A DNA stretch of 64,000 bases from Rheinheimera sp. (GCA_003482455.1 DMYW01000002.1:1-64000), one strand, 5' to 3'; positions 1 to 8,876 are shown, counted from the first letter of the stretch. A program made the numbers and translations. Notes: generated from the sequence alone by a model not told the origin.

Positions 1-2083
1 TTGACAAGGCTTCGTTGGCGGTTGACCAAATGTCGATTACTTTGTTGTATTTTTCACCGGCTGTGACCAGACCTTGTTGGAATTGGTCTTGGATCTCAGC
101 AACTTCAGCTTCCGCAGCGCCGATGATATCGACTTTAGCCGCTGGAATAACCATATCATCGATACCAACCGATACACCCGCGAGCATCGCGTAGTGGAAA
201 CCGGTGTACATGATTTGGTCCGCTAAAATAACGGTGTTTTTCAAACCGATACGACGGTAAGAACCGTTCAACAAGCGAGAGATCTGCTTCTTACCCATGG
301 CTTGGTTGATGCTATCAAACGCAAGGCCTTCTGGCAGGATAGAGAACAAGATCGCACGACCGACTGTGGTATCACGCACAGACGTCTTGCTGGTCTTAGT
401 ACCATCTTCGTGGTTGGTTACTTCGGTCAAACGAACTTTTACGCGTGCATGCAGGCTTGCAACACCAGCGCGGAATGCTTTCTCGGCCTCTTTCGGGCTC
501 TTGAACATCATGCCTTCGCCTTTGGCGTTGATCGCTTCACGTGTCATGTAGTACAGACCCAATACAACGTCCTGAGAAGGAACGATGATTGGTTCACCGT
601 TGGCTGGTGACAGTACGTTGTTGGTTGACATCATCAACGCGCGAGCTTCTAACTGAGCTTCCAGCGTCAATGGTACGTGAACCGCCATTTGGTCACCGTC
701 GAAGTCGGCGTTATACGCAGCACACACCAATGGGTGTAACTGGATCGCTTTACCTTCGATCAACACTGGTTCGAATGCTTGGATACCCAAACGGTGCAGT
801 GTTGGTGCACGGTTCAGCAGTACTGGATGTTCACGGATCACTTCATCCAGAACGTCCCATACGGCGCCTTCTTCGCGCTCAACCATTTTCTTAGCCGCTT
901 TGATAGTCGTCGCTAAACCGCGCGCTTCCAGCTTGCCGTAGATAAATGGTTTAAACAGTTCCAACGCCATTTTCTTCGGCAGACCACATTGGTGCAGACG
1001 CAGAGTTGGACCTACGGTGATAACCGAACGGCCTGAATAGTCAACGCGTTTACCCAACAAGTTCTGACGGAAACGACCTTGTTTACCTTTGATCATGTCT
1101 GCTAACGACTTCAGCGGACGTTTGTTCGAGCCAGTGATAGCACGACCACGACGGCCGTTATCTAACAGCGCATCAACCGCTTCTTGTAACATCCGTTTTT
1201 CGTTACGAACGATGATGTCAGGTGCAGAAAGATCTAACAGGCGCTTCAAACGGTTGTTACGGTTGATCACGCGACGGTACAGATCGTTCAGATCTGACGT
1301 TGCAAAACGACCGCCATCCAACGGTACTAATGGACGCAGATCTGGTGGAAGTACTGGCAGTACTGTCATGATCATCCACTCTGGTTTGTTGCCAGAGGTA
1401 TGGAATGCTTCCATCAGCTTTAAGCGCTTGCTGACTTTTTTACGTTTTGTTTCAGAGTTGATGGTTGGCAACTCTTCACGCATTTGTTTGATTTCTGTGC
1501 CTAAATCGATACCGCGTAACAGGTCCAGAATCGCTTCTGCGCCCATTTTGGCTTCGAATTCATCACCGTGCTCTTCCAGCACGTCCAAGTATTCTTCTTC
1601 AGTCAGCATCTGACGACGCTCTAAAGATGTCATACCTGGTTCAGTGACTACATAGCTTTCGAAATACAATACGCGCTCGATATCACGCAGTGTCATATCC
1701 AGTAATAAACCGATACGAGACGGCAGTGACTTCAGGAACCAAATGTGCGCAGTTGGGCTTGCCAACTCGATATGACCCATACGCTCACGACGTACTTTAG
1801 TCAGCGTGACTTCAACGCCACACTTCTCACAGATCACACCACGGTGTTTCAAGCGTTTGTACTTACCGCACAGACACTCGTAATCTTTTACTGGGCCGAA
1901 GATACGCGCACAGAACAGACCATCACGCTCAGGTTTGAACGTACGGTAGTTGATGGTTTCTGGCTTTTTCACTTCACCAAAAGACCAAGACCGGATCATA
2001 TCTGGCGACGCCAGGCCGATACGGATCACATCGAACTCTTCAGTTTTTGTTTGTTGTTTCAGAAACTTTAATAAGTCTTTCAC
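1..2083 (-). CDS. rpoC: RNA polymerase beta' subunit, N-terminal half (cut by window edge)
   Basis: This is the largest subunit of RNA polymerase and carries the catalytic magnesium. About 694 N-terminal residues are present; the rest lies beyond base 1. The catalytic NADFDGD motif is encoded at 692-712. Near the N-terminus a cysteine cluster (CLC followed by CEKC in a K/R-rich context) forms the beta' zinc-binding domain. The start is GTG at 2083, preceded by GGAGAG at good spacing. It follows rpoB by 90 bases in the same orientation and is co-transcribed with it. Identification is certain; only the 3' end is missing. Confidence 0.98.
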   Translation of the reverse strand, partial: MKDLLKFLKQQTKTEEFDVIRIGLASPDMIRSWSFGEVKKPETINYRTFKPERDGLFCARIFGPVKDYECLCGKYKRLKHRGVICEKCGVEVTLTKVRRERMGHIELASPTAHIWFLKSLPSRIGLLLDMTLRDIERVLYFESYVVTEPGMTSLERRQMLTEEEYLDVLEEHGDEFEAKMGAEAILDLLRGIDLGTEIKQMREELPTINSETKRKKVSKRLKLMEAFHTSGNKPEWMIMTVLPVLPPDLRPLVPLDGGRFATSDLNDLYRRVINRNNRLKRLLDLSAPDIIVRNEKRMLQEAVDALLDNGRRGRAITGSNKRPLKSLADMIKGKQGRFRQNLLGKRVDYSGRSVITVGPTLRLHQCGLPKKMALELFKPFIYGKLEARGLATTIKAAKKMVEREEGAVWDVLDEVIREHPVLLNRAPTLHRLGIQAFEPVLIEGKAIQLHPLVCAAYNADFDGDQMAVHVPLTLEAQLEARALMMSTNNVLSPANGEPIIVPSQDVVLGLYYMTREAINAKGEGMMFKSPKEAEKAFRAGVASLHARVKVRLTEVTNHEDGTKTSKTSVRDTTVGRAILFSILPEGLAFDSINQAMGKKQISRLLNGSYRRIGLKNTVILADQIMYTGFHYAMLAGVSVGIDDMVIPAAKVDIIGAAEAEVAEIQDQFQQGLVTAGEKYNKVIDIWSTANEALS

Positions 2084-2118
2084 TTTACTCTCCTGTCAGA
2101 GGATTTAACCGGTGCTTT

Positions 2119-2166
2119 GGGGCGCAAGCGCCCCGCCTTGCATCAAGCTGTGGCCAACGCCACAGC
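2119..2166 (-). repeat. Two adjacent perfect hairpins between rpoB and rpoC
   Basis: Two inverted repeats fill the rpoB-rpoC spacer. GCTGTGGC/GCCACAGC (2147-2154 and 2159-2166) is an 8-bp stem with a 4-base loop. GGGGCGC/GCGCCCC (2119-2134) is a GC-only stem. In the mRNA neither is followed by a U-run, so neither looks like an intrinsic terminator. They may pause ribosomes or polymerase, protect the mRNA or be processed by RNase; this is inference. Confidence 0.7.
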
Positions 2167-2173
2167 CTGCGGC

Positions 2174-5100
2174 TTATTCCTCTTCCAATTCGATGTTGAT
2201 ACCGAGCGAGCGGATTTCTTTCATCAATACGTTGAAAGATTCCGGCATGCCTGGCTCCATGCGGTGGTCGCCGTCCACGATGTTCTTATACATCTTGGTA
2301 CGACCATTCACGTCGTCAGACTTGACTGTCAACATTTCCTGCAGCGTGTACGCAGCACCGTATGCTTCCAATGCCCAGACTTCCATCTCACCGAAGCGCT
2401 GACCACCAAACTGTGCTTTACCACCCAACGGTTGTTGCGTAACCAAGCTGTACGAACCGGTCGAACGGGCGTGCATCTTGTCGTCAACCAAGTGGTTCAG
2501 TTTCAGCATGTACATGTAACCGACGGTAACTTTACGCTCGAAGGTGTTACCAGTACGACCATCGAATAATGTGATTTGACCGCTAGACGGTAAGTCACCT
2601 AATTCGAGTAACTGTTTGATTTCGCTTTCTTTCGCGCCATCGAACACCGGTGTAGCTACTGGCAGACCTTTACGCAGGTTTTGCGCCAAACGTTGAACTT
2701 CGTCATCGGTGAAGCTGTCGATATCGACTTCTTGACGCGATTGACCCAATTCGTACACACGTTTCAGGAAACCACGGATTTCCGCGATCTCTTTTTGCTC
2801 TTTGATCATGGCGTCGATCTTGTCGCCGATACCACGAGCCGCGAGGCCTAAGTGTGTTTCTAGGATCTGACCGATGTTCATCCGTGAAGGAACGCCCAGC
2901 GGGTTCAGAACGATATCAACTGGCTGACCTTTTTCGTCATATGGCATGTCTTCAACAGGCACGATAGAAGAGATCACACCCTTGTTACCGTGACGACCCG
3001 CCATCTTGTCACCAGGCTGGATACGACGTTTCACAGCTAAGTAGACTTTAACGATTTTCAGTACGCCTGGAGCTAAATCATCACCTTGCACGATCTTACG
3101 GCGCTTGGCTTCGAACTTCTTGTCGTATTCGACACGCAGTTCTTCGTATTGCGCAGCTAATTGTTCCAGATCGTTTTGCTTGTCTTCATTGCTCAGGCTT
3201 TGAGATAACAACACGTCGCCACGCATCGCATCTACTTTGGCACGGTCGTAACCCACGCTTTCCAGCAGGTTACGTGCACGGCTGTAGATACCTTCTTCGA
3301 GGATACGGAATTCTTCATTCAGGTCTTTTTTCGCCTGTTTGATTTCCATGTCTTCGATTTCGCGAGCACGTTTGTCTTTCTCTACGCCATCACGGGTGAA
3401 TACTTGCACGTCAATAACAGTACCTGTCACTGAGTTTGGTACGCGCAAAGACGTATCTTTTACGTCCGACGCTTTTTCACCGAAGATTGCACGTAATAGT
3501 TTTTCTTCTGGCGTTAACTGGCTTTCACCTTTTGGAGTGACTTTACCAACCAGAATGTCGCCGCCTTTGACTTCAGCACCAATGTAAACGATACCGGCTT
3601 CGTCCAGCTTCGACAGGGCAGATTCACCAACGTTTGGAATATCTGCAGTGATTTCTTCAGGCCCTAACTTGGTATCACGCGCGATACAGCTCAGCTCTTG
3701 AATGTGGATCGTGGTTAAACGATCTTCTTGAACTAAACGCTCAGATAACAAAATCGAGTCTTCGAAGTTGTAACCGTTCCACGGCATGAACGCTACGCGT
3801 AAGTTTTGACCTAATGCCAGTTCACCTAAGTCTGTTGATGGACCGTCAGCCAGCACGTCGCCGCGCTCGATTGGCTCACCTTGGTTCACACAAGGACGTT
3901 GGTTGATACAAGTATTTTGGTTTGAACGGGTGTATTTGGTCAGGTTGTAGATATCGATACCGGCTTCGCCTGGGACCATTTCATCTTCATTAACCTTGAT
4001 CACGATACGGCTAGCATCGACGTAATCGATCGTACCCCCGCGTTTCGCAACAACAGTTACACCTGAGTCTTTCGCCACTACGCGTTCAACACCTGTACCT
4101 ACTAATGGCTTGTCAGAGCGCAGTGTTGGAACTGCCTGACGTTGCATGTTCGAACCCATCAATGCGCGGTTGGCGTCATCGTGTTCCAGGAACGGGATCA
4201 AAGCAGCTGCCACAGATACGATTTGTTGCGGTGCAACGTCCATGTACTGGACTTTGTCCGCTGGCATCAGCGTAAATTCGTTTTTGAAACGGCATGGCAC
4301 TAAGTCTTCGACCAGACGACCTTCAGCGTCAGTTTGCGCGTTTGCCTGTGCGATGACGAAGTTACCTTCCTCAATAGCAGACAGGAAATCAACTTCGTCT
4401 GTCACGATGCCGTCTTCAATACGACGATACGGAGTTTCTAAGAAACCATATTCGTTCGTTTGTGCGAACATTGACAGTGAGTTGATCAAACCGATGTTTG
4501 GACCTTCAGGCGTTTCGATTGGACAAACACGACCGTAGTGAGTTGGGTGAACGTCGCGGACTTCGAAGCCTGCACGCTCACGAGTCAAACCACCTGGGCC
4601 AAGCGCAGAAATACGACGTTTGTGCGTGACTTCTGACAGCGGGTTGTTTTGATCCATGAATTGTGACAATTGGCTTGAACCGAAGAACTCTTTCACGGCA
4701 GCAGAGATTGGCTTAGCGTTAATCAAGTCCTGTGGCATCACAGCGTCTAAGTCACCTAAAGACAGGCGTTCTTTTACTGCGCGCTCCACACGAACCAGAC
4801 CTACGCGGAATTGGTTTTCAGCCATCTCACCGACAGAACGAATACGGCGGTTACCTAAGTGGTCGATGTCATCAACTTCGCCGTTACCGTTACGAATGTT
4901 GATTAAAACTTTCATCACCGCCAGGATGTCTTCTTTGCTCAGTACGCCTGCACCAACACCCTCGTCGAAACCGACGCGACGGTTAAACTTCATACGACCT
5001 ACAGTCGACAGGTCATAACGTTCTTCTGCGAAGAACAGGTTTTCGAATAATGTCTCAGCAGCTTCGCGTGTTGGCGGCTCGCCTGGGCGCATCATGCGGT

Positions 5101-6199
5101 AGATCTCGACCAATGCTTCCATCCGGTTTGCACTCGGATCGATACGTAAGGTGTCAGAAATGTATGCACCTTGGTCCAGATCGTTGATATACAGAGTCTC
5201 AAAGCTATCGTAATCAGCTTTGGCAAGTTTTGCTAACAGCTCCAGTGTGAGCTCGGCGTTCGCTTCGGCAATAATCTCTCCGGTCGAACGGTCAGCATAA
5301 TTTTTAGCAAGAACACGGCCAACCACGTACTCGTGTGGTACTTCCATCAGGGTCATGCCGGTTTTTTCGAGCTGGCGAACGTGTTTCGCCGTGATACGGC
5401 GGCCAGCTTCAACAATGACTTCGCCATTGTTATCTTTAATATCGAATGCAGCAGTTTCACCGCGCAGGCGGCTTGCTACTACTTCCATCATCAACTTACC
5501 GTCTTTGATTTCAAACTTAGTGTTTTCAAAGAAAGTGCTGAGGATGTTTTCTGTGCTCAGATCTAATGCACGCAACAGGATTGTCGCTGGTAATTTACGG
5601 CGACGGTCGATACGTACGAACAGAGCATCTTTGGCATCAAATTCAAAATCAAGCCAAGAGCCGCGGTAAGGAATGACGCGAGCATTATAAAGTACTTTGC
5701 CTGATGAGTGAGTTTTGCCACGGTCGTGATCAAAGAACACGCCCGGACTACGGTGCAGCTGAGAAACGATAACACGCTCAGTACCGTTGATAACGAAGGT
5801 ACCGTTTTCAGTCATCAATGGGATTTCACCCATATAAACTTCTTGTTCGCGGATATCTTTAATTGTGCCTGGTGCTTCGCGATCGAACATCACCAAACGC
5901 AGCTTAACGCGTAAAGGGGCTGAGTAGGTTACACCACGGATTTGACACTCTTTGACATCAAACACCGGTTCGCCGATACGGTAGCTTACATATTGCAGTT
6001 CAGCACTGCCTGAGTAGCTCTTGATCGGGAATACAGAACGGAATGCAGCTTCTAAACCGTATTCACCATCTGGATCTGGCTGAATAAACTTGTCGAACGA
6101 TTCGATCTGAATCGACAACAGATATGGTACGTCCAAAACTAAAGGACGTTTACCGAAGTCCTTACGGATACGTTTCTTTTCAGAATAAGAGTAAGTCAT
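2174..6199 (-). CDS. rpoB: RNA polymerase beta subunit
   Basis: This is the beta subunit of RNA polymerase, 1341 aa, almost exactly the Escherichia coli length. The rifampicin-binding cluster I (around residues 505-535) is present with the usual Gln, Asp, His, Arg and Ser residues, so no classical rifampicin-resistance change is visible there. The protein ends in an acidic LEEE tail. ATG at 6199 follows GAGGAACCCC. It sits in the order rplJ-rplL-rpoB-rpoC, with an attenuator-like terminator upstream and rpoC 90 bases downstream. Confidence 0.99.
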   Translation of the reverse strand: MTYSYSEKKRIRKDFGKRPLVLDVPYLLSIQIESFDKFIQPDPDGEYGLEAAFRSVFPIKSYSGSAELQYVSYRIGEPVFDVKECQIRGVTYSAPLRVKLRLVMFDREAPGTIKDIREQEVYMGEIPLMTENGTFVINGTERVIVSQLHRSPGVFFDHDRGKTHSSGKVLYNARVIPYRGSWLDFEFDAKDALFVRIDRRRKLPATILLRALDLSTENILSTFFENTKFEIKDGKLMMEVVASRLRGETAAFDIKDNNGEVIVEAGRRITAKHVRQLEKTGMTLMEVPHEYVVGRVLAKNYADRSTGEIIAEANAELTLELLAKLAKADYDSFETLYINDLDQGAYISDTLRIDPSANRMEALVEIYRMMRPGEPPTREAAETLFENLFFAEERYDLSTVGRMKFNRRVGFDEGVGAGVLSKEDILAVMKVLINIRNGNGEVDDIDHLGNRRIRSVGEMAENQFRVGLVRVERAVKERLSLGDLDAVMPQDLINAKPISAAVKEFFGSSQLSQFMDQNNPLSEVTHKRRISALGPGGLTRERAGFEVRDVHPTHYGRVCPIETPEGPNIGLINSLSMFAQTNEYGFLETPYRRIEDGIVTDEVDFLSAIEEGNFVIAQANAQTDAEGRLVEDLVPCRFKNEFTLMPADKVQYMDVAPQQIVSVAAALIPFLEHDDANRALMGSNMQRQAVPTLRSDKPLVGTGVERVVAKDSGVTVVAKRGGTIDYVDASRIVIKVNEDEMVPGEAGIDIYNLTKYTRSNQNTCINQRPCVNQGEPIERGDVLADGPSTDLGELALGQNLRVAFMPWNGYNFEDSILLSERLVQEDRLTTIHIQELSCIARDTKLGPEEITADIPNVGESALSKLDEAGIVYIGAEVKGGDILVGKVTPKGESQLTPEEKLLRAIFGEKASDVKDTSLRVPNSVTGTVIDVQVFTRDGVEKDKRAREIEDMEIKQAKKDLNEEFRILEEGIYSRARNLLESVGYDRAKVDAMRGDVLLSQSLSNEDKQNDLEQLAAQYEELRVEYDKKFEAKRRKIVQGDDLAPGVLKIVKVYLAVKRRIQPGDKMAGRHGNKGVISSIVPVEDMPYDEKGQPVDIVLNPLGVPSRMNIGQILETHLGLAARGIGDKIDAMIKEQKEIAEIRGFLKRVYELGQSRQEVDIDSFTDDEVQRLAQNLRKGLPVATPVFDGAKESEIKQLLELGDLPSSGQITLFDGRTGNTFERKVTVGYMYMLKLNHLVDDKMHARSTGSYSLVTQQPLGGKAQFGGQRFGEMEVWALEAYGAAYTLQEMLTVKSDDVNGRTKMYKNIVDGDHRMEPGMPESFNVLMKEIRSLGINIELEEE

Positions 6200-6308
6200 G
6201 GGGTTCCTCAGCTTGCTGATTTTTTACCCTACCTACCCTCGCGGGGCAGTTATTTATGACTCCACCATGGCGTCATAAGGGGCGGGGAAAATCATTGTCC
6301 CACAGCGC

Positions 6309-6339
6309 AAAAAGGCCGGTGGTTAATTCACCACCAGCC
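6309..6339 (-). terminator. Attenuator-like intrinsic terminator between rplL and rpoB
   Basis: On the minus strand GGCTGGTGG pairs with CCACCGGCC (9 bp, one G-U) around a short AT-rich loop, directly followed by five T. It lies about 40 bases after the rplL stop and 110 bases before the rpoB start. In E. coli a partial terminator here lowers rpoBC transcription relative to the ribosomal protein genes; the same role is inferred. Confidence 0.8.
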
Positions 6340-6341
6340 TA

Positions 6342-6380
6342 GCCTGAAATCAGGCGACTAATCTAGTCGGAACTAGATTA
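6342..6380 (-). other. Hairpins after the rplL stop codon, possible RNase processing site
   Basis: Two perfect inverted repeats lie just before the rplL-rpoB terminator. TAATCTAG/CTAGATTA (6359-6366 and 6373-6380) includes the rplL stop codon, and GCCTGA/TCAGGC occupies 6342-6355. E. coli has an RNase III processing site in this spacer, so a processing role is plausible but not shown. Confidence 0.5.
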
Positions 6381-6743
6381 TTTAACTTCAACAGTAGCAC
6401 CAGCTTCTTCCAGCTCTTTCTTCAGAGCGTCAGCTTCGGCTTTAGAAACTGCTTCTTTGATTGCTGCTGGAGCAGATTCAACCAAATCTTTAGCTTCTTT
6501 CAGGCCCAGACCAGTTGCGCCACGAACTGCTTTGATAACAGCTACTTTGTTAGCGCCAACAGCGGCCAGGATTACGTTGAACTCTGTTTGTTCTTCAACA
6601 ACAGCAGCTGGACCAGCAGCAACAGCTACTGCAGCAGCAGCTGAAACGCCGAATTTTTCTTCCATAGCGCTAACCAGTTCAACAACTTCCATTACAGACA
6701 TTGCTGCGATAGCGTCAAGGATTTGCTCTTTAGTCACTGACAT
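6378..6743 (-). CDS. rplL: 50S ribosomal protein L7/L12
   Basis: This is the ribosomal stalk protein that recruits and activates translational GTPases. It is 121 aa, the usual length. It has the N-terminal dimerisation helix (residues 1-30), an Ala/Val-rich hinge (about 34-50) and the conserved C-terminal domain with the KVAVIKAVR and GLGLKEAKDLVE segments. It follows rplJ by 64 bases; the L10-(L12)4 complex encoded by the pair binds its own leader. Identification is certain. Confidence 0.99.
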   Translation of the reverse strand: MSVTKEQILDAIAAMSVMEVVELVSAMEEKFGVSAAAAVAVAAGPAAVVEEQTEFNVILAAVGANKVAVIKAVRGATGLGLKEAKDLVESAPAAIKEAVSKAEADALKKELEEAGATVEVK

Positions 6744-6807
6744 TTCTCAGATTCCTAACTCTTGGGCATGTGCCCTATTAAACTTTAAAACCAAGCGGCG
6801 CCTGAAA

Positions 6808-7302
6808 TTAGGCTGCTTGTTCCTGTTTTTGGTCGCGAACGGCGGCAATTGTGCGTACAAGTTTGCCGGCTGCTGCTTCTTTCATAGTGCTCATCAGGCG
6901 TGCAATAGCTTCGTCGCGCGTTGGCAGAGAGGCTAATACATCTACACTGACTGTGGCGCCATTGAAGGCTGCGCCTTTCAGCTCAAACTTCTGGTTCTCT
7001 TTCGCGAAATCTTTGAAGATACGCGCAGCAGCACCTGGGTGCTCTTTAGAGAATGCAATCAGAGTTGGGCCTACGAACGCGTTACCTAAACACTCGAATT
7101 CGGTGCCAGCTACTGCGCGGCGTACCAGCGTGTTACGGACGACTTTCATCCATACGCCAGCTTCACGAGCTTGCTTACGCAGAGCTGTGATTTTGCCTAC
7201 AGTAACACCACGAGCGTCGGCAACTACCGCAGATAAAGCACCTTTGGCAGCTTCCTGGACTTCAGCAACGATTGCTTTTTTGTCGTCAAGCTTAATAGCC
7301 AT
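6808..7302 (-). CDS. rplJ: 50S ribosomal protein L10
   Basis: L10 anchors L7/L12 dimers to 23S rRNA at the stalk base. It is 164 aa, typical for gammaproteobacteria. The N-terminal RNA-binding domain (about residues 1-130) and the C-terminal helical tail that binds L12 are both recognisable. ATG at 7302 has AGGAG about 10 bases upstream. It is the first gene of the rplJL-rpoBC operon, under the leader at 7418-7498 and the promoter at 7565-7593. Confidence 0.98.
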   Translation of the reverse strand: MAIKLDDKKAIVAEVQEAAKGALSAVVADARGVTVGKITALRKQAREAGVWMKVVRNTLVRRAVAGTEFECLGNAFVGPTLIAFSKEHPGAAARIFKDFAKENQKFELKGAAFNGATVSVDVLASLPTRDEAIARLMSTMKEAAAGKLVRTIAAVRDQKQEQAA

Positions 7303-7417
7303 TGGCTCTTAACTCCTGGTTCATCCGGACGGAATTGTCCGGTTGCCTACACATCGGTCTATTTTGCAACAGACCGCGCGATTTACGGTGAGAGCCAGAT
7401 TGATAGGAATCTTTCTG

Positions 7418-7498
7418 GGGCTAACACCGTCTGCGTAGGTTGGTCTTTTAAGCTGTCATCTTCTCGACGAAGAGTCTCAGCACCTACGGTCTTGGACG
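7418..7498 (-). promoter_or_regulatory. L10 autoregulatory mRNA leader
   Basis: The untranslated leader between the rplJ promoter and rplJ holds the conserved elements of the L10 leader. A CGTAGGT-type segment pairs with a distal ACCTACG segment around an internal hairpin, followed by GACGGTG. Known role: binding by L10-(L12)4 represses translation of rplJL. The whole leader spans about 7303-7557, which accounts for the long gene-free stretch here. Confidence 0.8.
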
Positions 7499-7557
7499 GA
7501 AGCTGTTGCTTTTTCACACAATTGTATGTCAAAGCCAGCTTCTACCCGAAAATTTGA

Positions 7558-7584
7558 GCGCGAGATTATAATTTAACCTCGCGC
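7558..7584 (-). terminator. Hairpin after rplKA, overlapping the rplJ promoter
   Basis: GCGCGAG (7558-7564) pairs perfectly with CTCGCGC (7578-7584); inside, GTTA and TAAT extend the stem to about 11 bp with one G-U pair. The following T-run is weak (AAATTTT), so termination may be partial. The -10 box of the downstream promoter is part of this hairpin. Confidence 0.55.
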
Positions 7585-7593
7585 CCATGTAAA
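7565..7593 (-). promoter_or_regulatory. Sigma70 promoter of rplJL-rpoBC
   Basis: On the minus strand TTTACA (7588-7593) is separated by exactly 17 bases from a perfect TATAAT (7565-7570). Transcription would start near 7558, giving a leader of about 255 bases before rplJ. An AT-rich palindrome (GCTTAATTAAGC, 7597-7608) lies just upstream of the -35 box and could act like an UP element. Confidence 0.8.
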
Positions 7594-7616
7594 GCTGCTT
7601 AATTAAGCGACTTTAA

Positions 7617-8318
7617 TTAGATCTTAGCGTCTAAAGAAGCTTGGTCCAGAACGATACCTGCGCCCATAGTGGTCGACAGAGTAACTTTCTTAACGTAAGT
7701 ACCTTTAGCAACTGATGGTTTAGCACGTTTCAGAGCAACCAACAGAGCTTCTAAGTTCTCTTTGATCTTGTCAGCGTCGAAGTCGATCTTACCAACGGTA
7801 GAATGGATGATACCATTCTTGTCGTTACGGTAACGGACTTGACCTGCTTTCGCGTTTTTCACTGCTTCAGCAACGTTTGGAGTTACTGTGCCAGTTTTTG
7901 GGTTTGGCATCAGGCCGCGAGGACCGAGGATTTGACCCAACATACCGACAACGCGCATTGCGTCTGGAGAAGCGATAACAACGTCAAAGTTCATTTCGCC
8001 TTTCTTCACTTGCTCAGCCAGGTCTTCCATACCAACGATGTCAGCACCAGCAGCTTTAGCAGCTTCAGCGTTTGCACCCTGAGTGAACACAGCTACGCGA
8101 ACAGTACGACCAGTACCGTGTGGCAGTACAGTTGCACCGCGAACGTTTTGGTCAGATTTACGAGCATCGATGCCCAGGTTTACTGCAACGTCAACAGACT
8201 CAACGAATTTGCTGGTTGCCAGCTCTTTTAACAGAGCTACTGCGTCATTGATCGCGTACTCACGAGTAGAATCTACTTTAGAGCGGATTAACTTAGCGCG
8301 TTTTGATAATTTAGCCAT
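7617..8318 (-). CDS. rplA: 50S ribosomal protein L1
   Basis: L1 forms the mobile stalk next to the ribosomal E site and represses its own operon by binding the mRNA. It is 233 aa, typical length. The family signature with GRGLMPNPKTGTV-type residues (written here LGPRGLMPNPKTGTV) is around residues 130-145. It starts 3 bases after rplK and is the last gene of the rplKA operon; a hairpin and a new promoter follow it. Confidence 0.98.
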   Translation of the reverse strand: MAKLSKRAKLIRSKVDSTREYAINDAVALLKELATSKFVESVDVAVNLGIDARKSDQNVRGATVLPHGTGRTVRVAVFTQGANAEAAKAAGADIVGMEDLAEQVKKGEMNFDVVIASPDAMRVVGMLGQILGPRGLMPNPKTGTVTPNVAEAVKNAKAGQVRYRNDKNGIIHSTVGKIDFDADKIKENLEALLVALKRAKPSVAKGTYVKKVTLSTTMGAGIVLDQASLDAKI

Positions 8319-8321
8319 TGA

Positions 8322-8750
8322 TTAACCCTCTACCACTAAGCCCATAGAACGAGCAGTACCCGCGATGGTGCGGACAGCAGCTTCGTCGTCAGCAGCGGTC
8401 AAGTCAGCACGTTTGATCTTAACGATCTCTTCCAGCTGAGCACGAGTCACTTTACCGACTTTCTGTGTATTTGGACGGCCTGAGCCACCTTTCAAACCAG
8501 CTGCTTTTAACAACAGGAATGATGCTGGTGGTGTGCGGGTTTCAAATGTGAATGAGCGGTCACTGTATACAGTGATCACTACTGGGATTGGCATGCCTTT
8601 TTCCAGAGATTCTGTACGAGCGTTGAAGCCTTTACAGAATTCCATGATGTTCACACCGTGTTGACCCAGTGCTGGACCAACTGGTGGTGATGGGTTTGCC
8701 ATACCAGCTTTAACTTGTAATTTTACAAGCGCCGTGACTTTCTTAGCCAT
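8322..8750 (-). CDS. rplK: 50S ribosomal protein L11
   Basis: L11 binds the GTPase-associated centre of 23S rRNA and is needed for RelA activation. It is 142 aa, the standard length, with the N-terminal LQVKAGMANPSPPVGPALG stretch and the C-terminal RNA-binding domain. ATG at 8750 follows AAAGAGGTGTAAC. Its mRNA leader carries two competing hairpins (8776-8799), and its promoter lies at 8834-8862. Confidence 0.98.
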   Translation of the reverse strand: MAKKVTALVKLQVKAGMANPSPPVGPALGQHGVNIMEFCKGFNARTESLEKGMPIPVVITVYSDRSFTFETRTPPASFLLLKAAGLKGGSGRPNTQKVGKVTRAQLEEIVKIKRADLTAADDEAAVRTIAGTARSMGLVVEG

Positions 8751-8775
8751 GTTACACCTCTTTATAGGGTCTCAG

Positions 8776-8799
8776 CCTCGTAAGTGCGAGGACACTTAC
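8776..8799 (-). promoter_or_regulatory. Competing hairpins in the rplK leader, candidate L1 control site
   Basis: GTAAGTG (8780-8786) pairs with CACTTAC (8793-8799), while CCTCG (8776-8780) pairs with CGAGG (8787-8791). The stems share bases and exclude each other. In E. coli, L1 represses rplKA by binding the rplK leader; assigning that function to this structure is inference. Confidence 0.45.
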
Positions 8800-8820
8800 T
8801 CAAACGGCTCCCCTGACGTT

Positions 8821-8854
8821 AAAAAAGGCCGCGATTATATTTTAATCAGCGGCC
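8821..8854 (-). terminator. Intrinsic terminator after nusG
   Basis: GGCCGC (minus strand, 8849-8854) pairs with GCGGCC (8827-8832). An inner GATTA/TAATC pair extends the stem to 11 bp with one bulged T, and six T follow (8821-8826). It ends the secE-nusG transcript. The rplK -10 box lies inside the hairpin. Confidence 0.8.
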
Positions 8855-8862
8855 CGTGACAA
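8834..8862 (-). promoter_or_regulatory. Sigma70 promoter of rplKA
   Basis: TTGTCA (8857-8862) and a perfect TATAAT (8834-8839) on the minus strand are 17 bases apart. The spacer and -10 box are built into the nusG terminator hairpin, so transcript end and start signals share the same DNA. Confidence 0.8.
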
Positions 8863-8876
8863 CGGATATTTCACCG

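Noticed and set aside
2117..5914. Several plus-strand open frames opposite rpoB
   Set aside because: They are antisense shadows of a highly conserved gene, have no ribosome sites and encode no recognisable protein.
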